From positions 1,997,001 to 2,061,000 of the forward strand of contig NZ_CP029186.1 in the NCBI RefSeq assembly GCF_003096035.1: a DNA stretch of 64,000 nucleotides, given 5' to 3'. The notes beneath the pieces are model-generated. The model worked only from the letters and a program-made list of their open reading frames with translations, was not told the DNA's origin and made no database searches. Origin of the DNA: Flavobacterium album. Lineage in GTDB: Bacteria; Bacteroidota; Bacteroidia; Flavobacteriales; Flavobacteriaceae. The first letter of the stretch is position 1; each line of letters begins with the position of its first letter. Of the stretch, positions 52,940-60,424 are shown piece by piece. Position numbers and translations under genes: made by a program.

Positions 52940-54529
52940 CTAATCAAACTCCGAAGTGAAAAACAACTTCACGCTCGGGTATTTGGATTGTGTCATTTGT
53001 ATGGAGAAATCGGAGTCGGCAAGGAAAACCAACTGCCCGAATTTATCTTTAGCCAAAAACTTCTGCTTGATCCGCTTGAATTCGGCGAACTCTTCATTCT
53101 TCGGATCATCCGGCTTTACCCAACAGGCTTTGTAGGCGGGGAAATTTTCGTACGAACATTTCGCGCCGTATTCGTGCTCCAGACGGTACTGGATAACTTC
53201 GTATTGCAGTGCGCCCACAGTACCTATGACCTTACGGCCGTTCATCTCGAGGGTAAAGAGCTGTGCCACGCCTTCGTCCATCAGCTGGTCGATGCCCTTT
53301 TCGAGCTGCTTGGCTTTCATCGGGTCGGCATTGTTGATGTAGCGGAAGTGTTCCGGCGAGAAGCTCGGGATGCCCTTAAAGCTCATGTGCTCGCCTTCGG
53401 TCAGCGTGTCGCCGATCTTGAAGTTGCCTGTATCGTGCAGACCGACGATATCGCCGGGGTAGGATACGTCTACAATTTCTTTCTTTTCTGCGAAAAAGGC
53501 ATTGGGGCTGGAGAACTTCAGGTTCTTGTTATGGCGTACGTGCAGGTACGGCTTGTTGCGCTCGAACATGCCCGACACTATCTTCACGAACGCGATACGG
53601 TCGCGGTGCTTGGGGTCCATGTTGGCGTGTATCTTGAATACGAAGCCGGCGAACTTATCTTCATCCGGTTTCACCTCTCGGGTGTCGCTGTCCTTTGGCC
53701 TTGGCGAAGGCGCGATCTCGATAAAGCAATCCAACAGCTCGCGTACCCCAAAGTTGTTAAGGGCCGAACCGAAGAAAACCGGCTGCAGCTTTCCGTCAAG
53801 GTAGGCCTGGCGGTCAAACGCCGGGTACACCTCGTCGATAAGCTCCAACTCTTCACGAAGCTGTTTAGCAGGCTTAGCGCCGATTATATTATCCAGTTCA
53901 GGGTTGTTGATGTCAGAAAACGCGATGGTTTCCTCTATGTTCTTACGGCTGTCACCGCTAAAGAGGTTGATGTTCTTTTCCCAAATGTTATAAATCCCTT
54001 GGAAGTCGTACCCCATCCCGATAGGGAAGCTGAGCGGCGTAACGGTAAGGCCGAGCTTTTGCTCCACCTCGTCCATCAGGTCGAAAGCATCCTTACCTTC
54101 GCGGTCAAGCTTGTTGATGAAAACCAGCATGGGGATGCTGCGCATACGGCAGACTTCCACGAGTTTTTCGGTCTGTTCCTCGACACCTTTTGCCACGTCG
54201 ATCACCACGATAACGCTGTCCACAGCGGTAAGGGTGCGGAAGGTATCCTCGGCAAAGTCCTTGTGGCCGGGCGTATCGAGGATGTTGATCTTTTTATCCT
54301 TATAATTGAAAGCAAGCACCGATGTCGCCACCGAGATTCCCCTCTGGCGCTCGATCTCCATGAAGTCGGACGTTGCGCCCTTCTTGATCTTGTTGCTCTT
54401 TACGGCGCCGGCCTCCTGTATCGCGCCCCCGAAAAGCAGCAGTTTTTCGGTTAGCGTTGTCTTACCCGCATCGGGGTGCGAGATGATGCCGAAGGTGCGC
54501 CTTCTTTCAATTTCCTCTTTAAAGTTCAT
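52940..54529 (-). CDS. prfC: Peptide chain release factor 3
   Basis: The roughly 529-residue translational GTPase recycles RF1/RF2 after termination. G1 is SHPDAGKTT. The FMEIERQRGISVATSV switch region, G3 DTPGHKDF and G4 NKLDREGKD are present, then the RF3 domains II and III. The start at 54529 (MNFKEEIERRRTF) fits family N-termini; the open frame reaches 54556. A TATTTTTG promoter box lies 25 bp upstream. It is transcribed away from the reverse-transcriptase cassette. Confidence 0.97.
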   Translation of the reverse strand: MNFKEEIERRRTFGIISHPDAGKTTLTEKLLLFGGAIQEAGAVKSNKIKKGATSDFMEIERQRGISVATSVLAFNYKDKKINILDTPGHKDFAEDTFRTLTAVDSVIVVIDVAKGVEEQTEKLVEVCRMRSIPMLVFINKLDREGKDAFDLMDEVEQKLGLTVTPLSFPIGMGYDFQGIYNIWEKNINLFSGDSRKNIEETIAFSDINNPELDNIIGAKPAKQLREELELIDEVYPAFDRQAYLDGKLQPVFFGSALNNFGVRELLDCFIEIAPSPRPKDSDTREVKPDEDKFAGFVFKIHANMDPKHRDRIAFVKIVSGMFERNKPYLHVRHNKNLKFSSPNAFFAEKKEIVDVSYPGDIVGLHDTGNFKIGDTLTEGEHMSFKGIPSFSPEHFRYINNADPMKAKQLEKGIDQLMDEGVAQLFTLEMNGRKVIGTVGALQYEVIQYRLEHEYGAKCSYENFPAYKACWVKPDDPKNEEFAEFKRIKQKFLAKDKFGQLVFLADSDFSIQMTQSKYPSVKLFFTSEFD

Positions 54530-54553
54530 GGGTATGCTTTTTATAAAACCGTG

Positions 54554-54561
54554 CAAAAATA
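54554..54561 (-). promoter_or_regulatory. -7 promoter box of prfC
   Basis: On the minus strand TATTTTTG matches TAnnTTTG, 24 nt before the prfC ATG. Confidence 0.45.
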
Positions 54562-54659
54562 GGGTTTATATTTTGGAAAACATAGTTTTGGGGAAATTGG
54601 GGTAACGAGGGTAAATCTATGACAATATGTCGCAAACTTTTTTGGCGCAATTTTTGTAG

Positions 54660-55145
54660 TCACAACACTGCCTTTAGAAAAGTCTGGAGGGTGATATGTT
54701 TAAGTTAATCTTTTCCCTTATAGCAAGAAGGGAGAGCTTGAGGGCTGCAGCCCACGCCATATACTCCTGAGAGTAGGAATACAGCTGCAATATAGTTAAT
54801 ATAGCCATTAAAGTCAAGTTCATTATGGATTTCATAACATTATTTCTGTTTAAAAGATTTCACGGATTTATCCGTATGTCCAAGCAGAGGTGAAACATAC
54901 TCTGCAAGGTCTCAAGGATTCACAAAAGCAGTTGCAGTCAAACTGCCGGTAATCTTGAGAGGGTTAGGTACACTAATCTGAAGTGCCACATCTAACATTG
55001 TGTTACATGATTGGCCAAGGGTGGATTAAGACTTGTATGGGTGAAAATCCCTAGATGATGGAAATCGGTCATCGGTTAAGCAATGTATAACATTGTGCAT
55101 TAGCGGGTAAATTAAAGACTGATATATATTTACTCGCTAATGTCC
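54660..55145 (+). ncRNA. Candidate structured non-coding RNA of the reverse-transcriptase system
   Basis: The stretch between prfC and the RT gene has no convincing ORF but many perfect hairpins: 54711-54736 (9 bp), 54742-54753, 54762-54775 (TACTC-CTGA-GAGTA), 54862-54875, 54884-54905 (6 bp), 54910-54960 (10 bp with an inner 6-bp hairpin at 54928-54946), 54963-54996, 55054-55073, 55081-55095 (6 bp) and 55098-55142 (15 bp). An AATTTTTG box at 54650-54657 could be its promoter, so transcription may begin near 54661. Defence RTs of several classes depend on an RNA encoded directly upstream, so I infer an RNA template or cofactor here. Ends are estimates, and a long leader of the RT mRNA is the alternative. 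Confidence 0.5.
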
Positions 55146-55156
55146 CAGTAAAACGT

Positions 55157-56749
55157 ATGATTAAAAATACTTTATACACAGAGGAATTATGGGAAAGTTT
55201 TGTTGAAAAAAATGGCAAAACTAAAAACGAATTTAATTTAAAAACTTATCCTCAATTAGATCCATATTTTAATTTTTTAGAGAATAGTTCTGAAATTAAA
55301 AATTTAATAAGCGATCCTACTTTAAAAAAAGTTTCGGAACATTCCTTTTTGCCATTCATCAAAATTTTAACCAAGACTCCTAGATATCGTTATCAGGAAG
55401 ATGAAAAAAATTATGGATTAGAAACAAAAATTCGTCCAATTTCATTTGCTTCGCATTTCGATTCATACATCTATGCTTATTATTCCCATGCGCTTACAGA
55501 GCGGTATCAAAAGTATATTAAGAAATGTGAGTTCGATAAATGTGTTTTAGCCTATAGAAGTGATCTTGATGGCAAATGTAATATTCAATTCGCAAAGGAA
55601 ATCTTCAATGAAGTTGAAAAAAGAATAGGTAAATTTGGTACTTGTTCAGCAATAGCTTTAGATATCACAGGATATTTCGATAATATCGATCACTTCATTT
55701 TGAAAAATAAATGGTGTAAAGTAGTAGGCGAAAAGATGCTTCCTGCTGATCAATATAAAATTTTTAGATCACTTACGAAGTATAGCTATATAAACAAAAA
55801 TAGTATATTAAAACATTTCGATATTAGTTTAAAGAAGTCAGGCAGTTGGTCTTCATTGCTTGATTTAATTCCTAACCATTTAGTAGGATCAAGGTTTAAT
55901 GATAAACTTAATTTAATAAGGAAAAGGAGGCTTATCGTGCAAAACAAGCCTAAAATTAATAAAAATGGAGAAATTGAATATAGAGGTATACCTCAGGGTT
56001 CTCCGATGAGTGCTGTTCTCTCCAATATTTACCTAATTGATTTTGATGAAAAAATTTTTAAGTTAAGTAAAGAATTGGATTTTGTTTACAGAAGATACTG
56101 TGATGATATTCTTATAATTTGTCATCCTGAAAACGCGGAAAATATCAATAAAATCATTATAGAGGAGATAAAATCTTATTCACTAATAATCCAGCCAAAA
56201 AAAACTGAACTTATAACGTTTAAGAAGTCGCTTAGAGATAAGATTAGAGGTTTTAATCAAAAGAAGATTAATAAAATGTCTCCTATAATAAATGCCCAAA
56301 ATGAACAACGCTATTTTAAAAATTTGCAATATTTAGGTTTTGAATTTAATGGCGAAAATATTTATATAAGACCAGGAAGCTTGTCCAGATATTTTAGAAA
56401 AATGAAAGGTAGGATTATCAAATCGATTATGATGTCCTACAGTGACAAGTCAAAAAGAGATAAAATTTTAAAGAAACAAATATTTGAAAGATACTCACAT
56501 TTCGGAAAAAGGAATTTTTTATCTTACGCAATTAAATCTTCCAAGAAACAATATTACTCAAGGTCAGCGAAAAAATTTCGTGAGGGTATGAATTCAGTTT
56601 CCATAAGGAGACAGCTTTCTTCACATTTTGCCATTCTTGAAAAAGAAATTATAAGCAAGTCAAATCAGAGATTTGATTATAAAGAATACATATATGATGA
56701 AAAAATTGCTCAAGGTAAAAGAGCAAAACGTAAAAATTTGAAATTATAG
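55157..56749 (+). CDS. Defence-type reverse transcriptase (UG/Abi-DRT group, possibly DRT2-like)
   Basis: The 530-residue protein has all core RT motifs: motif A LDITGYFDNIDH (D169), motif B GIPQGSPMSAVLSN (277-290), the catalytic YCDD box (314-317), PKKTE (347-351) and YLGFEF (392-397). A thumb-like basic helical C-terminus follows (410-530). It lacks the Cys-rich HNH endonuclease and a recognisable maturase block, and no group II intron domain V lies downstream, so it is not an ordinary group II intron protein. It is AT-rich, preceded by 0.5 kb of structured RNA and alone in its cassette. Single-RT defence systems such as DRT2 have this layout. The exact class is unproven; retron or Abi-type RTs are alternatives. 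Confidence 0.85.
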   Translation: MIKNTLYTEELWESFVEKNGKTKNEFNLKTYPQLDPYFNFLENSSEIKNLISDPTLKKVSEHSFLPFIKILTKTPRYRYQEDEKNYGLETKIRPISFASHFDSYIYAYYSHALTERYQKYIKKCEFDKCVLAYRSDLDGKCNIQFAKEIFNEVEKRIGKFGTCSAIALDITGYFDNIDHFILKNKWCKVVGEKMLPADQYKIFRSLTKYSYINKNSILKHFDISLKKSGSWSSLLDLIPNHLVGSRFNDKLNLIRKRRLIVQNKPKINKNGEIEYRGIPQGSPMSAVLSNIYLIDFDEKIFKLSKELDFVYRRYCDDILIICHPENAENINKIIIEEIKSYSLIIQPKKTELITFKKSLRDKIRGFNQKKINKMSPIINAQNEQRYFKNLQYLGFEFNGENIYIRPGSLSRYFRKMKGRIIKSIMMSYSDKSKRDKILKKQIFERYSHFGKRNFLSYAIKSSKKQYYSRSAKKFREGMNSVSIRRQLSSHFAILEKEIISKSNQRFDYKEYIYDEKIAQGKRAKRKNLKL

Positions 56750-56929
56750 TTTTAAGGGCATTGCTTCGTCTATTTTCCTCAATAATAGTGTTTAAAAGCT
56801 CGCGCCAATCCGCCTAAACCCGCATTATCCTCGTTCTCAATTAACTCATTATATATTTTATAACCAATCCTTTCCCACATATCCACTAAAACACTATTTT
56901 TACAGCTATACTTAAATTGCTAAGAAAAA

Positions 56930-57880
56930 GTGTACCAACAAACAAACTCCAATCACCTGATAACGAAGCTGGCACGATGGCTGCCCGCACTCCTTATAGT
57001 GTATGCATTGCAGCTGCACGCCCAGCAGGACCCGCAGTACACGCAGTACATGTACAACACGCTCACGGTGAACCCGGCGTATACCGGTTCTACAGGCAAC
57101 CTTGAAGCTACGCTGCAGCACCGCACGCAGTGGGTCGGCATCGATGGCGCGCCGCAAACGCAGGCTTTCAGCATTCATTCGCCTATGTTTGACGAGCACG
57201 TAGGATTGGGCCTTAGCGTGGTGAATGACAGGCTCGGGCCTTCGAACGAGACGTACGTCAACGGGAATTTCTCTTATACCATTCCCCTTGGGCTTGATAC
57301 CAAGCTGGCGTTCGGGTTGCGTGCCGGTGCCAGGATGCTGAACATCGATTGGTCCAAAGGGCGGGCTTACCAGGACGGCGACCCGCTCCTTAATACAAAC
57401 ATCAATAACCGGATAAACCCTACCATCGGGTCGGGAATTTATGTTTACGACGAAAAATGGTATGCCGGTATTTCGGTGCCGAATTTTTTGCGGTCGGATT
57501 ATTATAACGATGTGCAGGAGGCTACGGTGCAGGACCGGCTGCATTATTACGTAATGGGCGGCTATGTGTTCGACCTGACCGAAGATGTGAAGTTCAAGCC
57601 TGCGGTACTGGCTAAAATTGTTTCTGGTTCACCGCTCATCGTGGATGCGTCGGCCAACTTCCTGTTGCAGGATATTGTTACGCTGGGTGTTTCCTACCGT
57701 TGGGACGACTCCGTGAGCGGCTTGGCGGGTTTCCAGATCACGAAAGGCATCTTCGCGGGATATTCCTATGACTACTCGGTGACCCAGCTTAACAAATACA
57801 ACAACGGTTCGCACGAGATTATCCTCAGGTTCCAATTGGTGCCCAACGGAAGCCGCATCAAATCGCCGCGATTCTTCTAA
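56930..57880 (+). CDS. PorP/SprF family type IX secretion membrane protein
   Basis: The 316-residue protein starts at a GTG at 56930, 5 nt after AAGAAAAAG. The signal peptide ends LQLHAQ and the mature start QDPQYTQYMYNTLTVNPAY is the signature of PorP/SprF, a 14-strand outer-membrane protein. These anchor or help secrete adhesins of the T9SS and gliding machinery. It is 1 nt from the OmpA-family gene, the usual pairing. A large adhesin normally encoded upstream is missing; the RT cassette lies there instead. Confidence 0.93.
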   Translation: MYQQTNSNHLITKLARWLPALLIVYALQLHAQQDPQYTQYMYNTLTVNPAYTGSTGNLEATLQHRTQWVGIDGAPQTQAFSIHSPMFDEHVGLGLSVVNDRLGPSNETYVNGNFSYTIPLGLDTKLAFGLRAGARMLNIDWSKGRAYQDGDPLLNTNINNRINPTIGSGIYVYDEKWYAGISVPNFLRSDYYNDVQEATVQDRLHYYVMGGYVFDLTEDVKFKPAVLAKIVSGSPLIVDASANFLLQDIVTLGVSYRWDDSVSGLAGFQITKGIFAGYSYDYSVTQLNKYNNGSHEIILRFQLVPNGSRIKSPRFF

Positions 57881-57881
57881 A

Positions 57882-59816
57882 ATGCAGATTATGAAAAGAA
57901 CATTATTTTTATTGGCTTTCCTTTTTTGCATGACCACCGCCTTTGCGCAAAAGCTACTGAAGGCCGACAGGCACTATGCTGCCTTCGAATACATGGAAGC
58001 CGCAAAGCTGTATGAGGACTATTTGTCGGATACCAAAAAACCAAAACCCGAAGTGGTTGCCAAAGCTGCCGACTCCTATTATTACATCAACAATATGGGG
58101 AGTGCGCTCCGTTGGTACGACAAGTTGTATGAGCTGCAGGGCGACAAGATGGATGACAAGCATTTCCATCGTTATATAATGGCATTGCGGTCGGAAGAGA
58201 AATATGCAAAAGCCGATGAGCTGATGCTGAAACGGCTGGAGATGAAAGGCGATGCTGCAATGCTGGAAAATTTTAATTACCAAAAAACACACCTTGACAG
58301 TCTTAATAAAATGGCGCCTGTTTATGCTGTAAACAACCTTGCGGTAAATTCTGCGAAAGCGGATTTTGGAACGGCATTCTATGGCGATAAAATAGTATAT
58401 GCGTCGAGCCGAGACACCGTTGGCAAAAAGACGTATTCGTGGAACGACCAACCGTTTCTTGTGATGTATGAGACAAACAGGGACACGGTGACCGGGGCTT
58501 TTTCGAAAGACAAGAAATTTTTGCCGAAAGGCCAGACTACTTACCACAATGCGGCAGCTACTTTTACACCCGACCTTAAGACCGTTTATTTTAGTGTGAA
58601 CAATGTAAAGAAAGGCAACAAGCTCGTTGACGATGAAAAGGGAACAAACAATATCCAGATCATAAAAGGGCAGATATCGGGTGATAAGTTGCTAAAGCAA
58701 GAAAAACTGCCGTTTTGCAGTGAAGATTATTCGGTGGGACATCCAGCTTTGACACACGATGGCAAGTATATGTTATTCGTGTCGGATATGCCGGGCGGGC
58801 TGGGCGAAACGGATATTTATTACGTAGAAATATACAGCGACGGCACATTTGGAAAGCCCGTAAACGCCGGGCCGGAAATCAATACGATAGGGCGGGAGAT
58901 GTTTCCATTCATAAAGGGCGATATGCTTTACTTTTCTTCCGATGGGCATTATGGCCTGGGCGGGCTGGACGTGTTTGTAGCGCCTGTCGGGGATAATATG
59001 ACATTCCCGCTTCCGCAGAATTTGGGCAGGCCCATAAACAGCAATGGTGATGACTTTGCTTTTATCATCAGCGATAAGGATACGTACGGGTATCTGTCTT
59101 CCAACAGGAAAGGCGGAGAAGGCGACGATGATATTTATTTCTTTAAGAAACAGAAGCCTGTGCCATGTACTTATACCGTATCTGGCCGTGTTACAAATAA
59201 AAAAGATGGGCAGCCTATAGCTGGAGTGATGATATTGACACAGTTAAATCTCTCTGCTGCTTCCGCGATAACTGACACAGATGGGACATATATGTTCAAT
59301 GTACCGTGCAACTTAAAGATAACAGCTAGAGCTTTTAAAGAAGGTTATTCGGATGATGTAAAGGACATCGAAACGGGCAATATATCAGGTGAACTGAAAA
59401 ATGTCGATTTTGTTTTGAGCAAGTACGAAGAACTGGTGAAGATCGAGGATAATGTAGAGAAGATCGACATCAATCCTATTTATTTTGATTTCGACCAATA
59501 CTATGTGACTCCACAGGGCGCTGCCGAACTGGACAAAGTAGTGTATGTGATGCAGCACTTCCCGGATATCGTTATCAAAATAGAATCGCATACCGATTCC
59601 CGCGGGAAGGACGATTACAACATGCGCCTTTCGGATGACAGGGCCAAATCGACTTTCAGTTACATTATTGCCAAAGGCATCGACCCGAAACGCATCGAGA
59701 GCGTGCACGGATATGGCGAAACCCGCCTGCGCAACAAGTGTAGCAATGACGTGGAATGTACCGAAGAGGAGCACCAGCTGAACAGGAGGAGCGATTTTAT
59801 TATTGTGAAGAAGTGA
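57882..59816 (+). CDS. OmpA family protein with PD40/WD40-like and carboxypeptidase-regulatory domains
   Basis: The 644-residue protein has a signal peptide (CMTTAFAQ), TPR-like helices (20-130), a PD40 beta-propeller region (about 200-420; SVGHPALTHDGKYMLFVSD and ADIYYVEIY-type blades), a carboxypeptidase-regulatory-like domain (about 430-510, VSGRVTNKKDGQPIAGV) and a C-terminal OmpA peptidoglycan-binding domain (KIESHTDSRGKDDYNMRLSDDRA). It works with PorP/SprF to tether T9SS adhesins to the cell wall. A second start three codons in (57891) begins the signal peptide proper and cannot be excluded. Confidence 0.92.
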   Translation: MQIMKRTLFLLAFLFCMTTAFAQKLLKADRHYAAFEYMEAAKLYEDYLSDTKKPKPEVVAKAADSYYYINNMGSALRWYDKLYELQGDKMDDKHFHRYIMALRSEEKYAKADELMLKRLEMKGDAAMLENFNYQKTHLDSLNKMAPVYAVNNLAVNSAKADFGTAFYGDKIVYASSRDTVGKKTYSWNDQPFLVMYETNRDTVTGAFSKDKKFLPKGQTTYHNAAATFTPDLKTVYFSVNNVKKGNKLVDDEKGTNNIQIIKGQISGDKLLKQEKLPFCSEDYSVGHPALTHDGKYMLFVSDMPGGLGETDIYYVEIYSDGTFGKPVNAGPEINTIGREMFPFIKGDMLYFSSDGHYGLGGLDVFVAPVGDNMTFPLPQNLGRPINSNGDDFAFIISDKDTYGYLSSNRKGGEGDDDIYFFKKQKPVPCTYTVSGRVTNKKDGQPIAGVMILTQLNLSAASAITDTDGTYMFNVPCNLKITARAFKEGYSDDVKDIETGNISGELKNVDFVLSKYEELVKIEDNVEKIDINPIYFDFDQYYVTPQGAAELDKVVYVMQHFPDIVIKIESHTDSRGKDDYNMRLSDDRAKSTFSYIIAKGIDPKRIESVHGYGETRLRNKCSNDVECTEEEHQLNRRSDFIIVKK

Positions 59817-59906
59817 TTGTAACGCCGATAGGGGATTTACACGAATTTTTCAGTAGCACCTAATAAGTTTTTTTCGGACCTGTCAGGTGTGTTCATTAGA
59901 AACAGA

Positions 59907-60043
59907 GAGATTTCTCCTGTTGGTCGAAATGGAACATAGTGAATCAGAAACAAAACGTTTTTCCATTTCGAACGGAGCTTGCGGAGAGAGAAATCTCAAT
60001 CCAGTCATTAATAAAGATATTTCTCCCGTTGGTCGAAATGGGA
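59907..60043. repeat. Three copies of a Bacteroidetes intergenic repeat (TTTCTCC...GGTCGAAATGG)
   Basis: Copies at 59907-59933 and 60015-60043 read GAGATTTCTCCTGTTGGTCG and a close variant. An inverted copy at 59961-59997 begins TTCCATTTCGAACGGAGC and ends GAGAGAAATCTC. Such units recur widely between genes of Bacteroidetes. They fill part of the 608-bp gap 59817-60424. Confidence 0.65.
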
Positions 60044-60079
60044 AAGAAGATGCTTTCAATAAATAGCTCTTATAAACAC

Positions 60080-60115
60080 AAACACCTGGCAGTTTACATA
60101 CCTGTCAGGTGTTTA
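60080..60115. terminator. Bidirectional-looking terminator hairpin
   Basis: AACACCTGGCAG pairs with CTGTCAGGTGTT (12 bp, one G-U) and has T-rich tails on both strands. It may end the OmpA operon and the small minus-strand ORF. Confidence 0.6.
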
Positions 60116-60138
60116 TCTTTTGATCTGCGATTAGTGTT

Positions 60139-60213
60139 TTTAATCGTCGTCTTCGTGGCCGGGGCCGGCAATGAGCAGGCTTACTGCAGCCAGTAATGTA
60201 ACTATATTTTTCA
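60139..60213 (-). CDS. Putative 24-residue exported peptide
   Basis: The ATG at 60213 opens a frame ending at 60139: MKNIVTLLAAVSLLI, then AGPGHEDDD and stop. Lysine, a hydrophobic core and an acidic tail look like a tiny signal-peptide-like or membrane peptide. On the minus strand a TAAATTTA box (near TAnnTTTG) lies about 50 bp upstream and a terminator follows at 60115-60080. It is short, so chance is possible. Confidence 0.4.
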
Positions 60214-60316
60214 TAAGCAATTGGTTTAAATGAGGAGGCTGTAGCCACCTTTGGTTTGCCTTCCTTAAATTTAGACAATTTAAATGACATATACCCTCAT
60301 TATTGAAAATATATCC

Positions 60317-60346
60317 TTGTATAATGTTTGCGAATTGTTACTTTTG
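60317..60346 (+). promoter_or_regulatory. Full Bacteroidetes promoter (TTG-N19-TACTTTTG) of the PPIase operon
   Basis: TTG at 60317-60319 and TACTTTTG at 60339-60346 are separated by exactly 19 bp, a perfect match to the Flavobacterium consensus. They lie 79 bp before the ATG at 60425. Confidence 0.8.
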
Positions 60347-60424
60347 TTGGTCGCAAAAAAGTGCTGTATACTTTTTACGCTGACAATGCGTTAACTAACG
60401 GTTACATTACAAATTATAGTTATA

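Noticed and set aside
54838..54978. A 47-codon stop-free frame in the putative RT ncRNA, as expected for a DRT2-style endless ORF
   Set aside because: In AT-rich sequence several windows of this length are expected by chance across six frames, no ACA-type direct repeats give a unit that is a multiple of three spanning it, and a 44-codon minus-strand window is equally open. No claim made.
55157..56749. Group II intron ORF
   Set aside because: No domain V-like sequence or HNH zinc motif was seen around the RT, and neither end shows intron boundary motifs.
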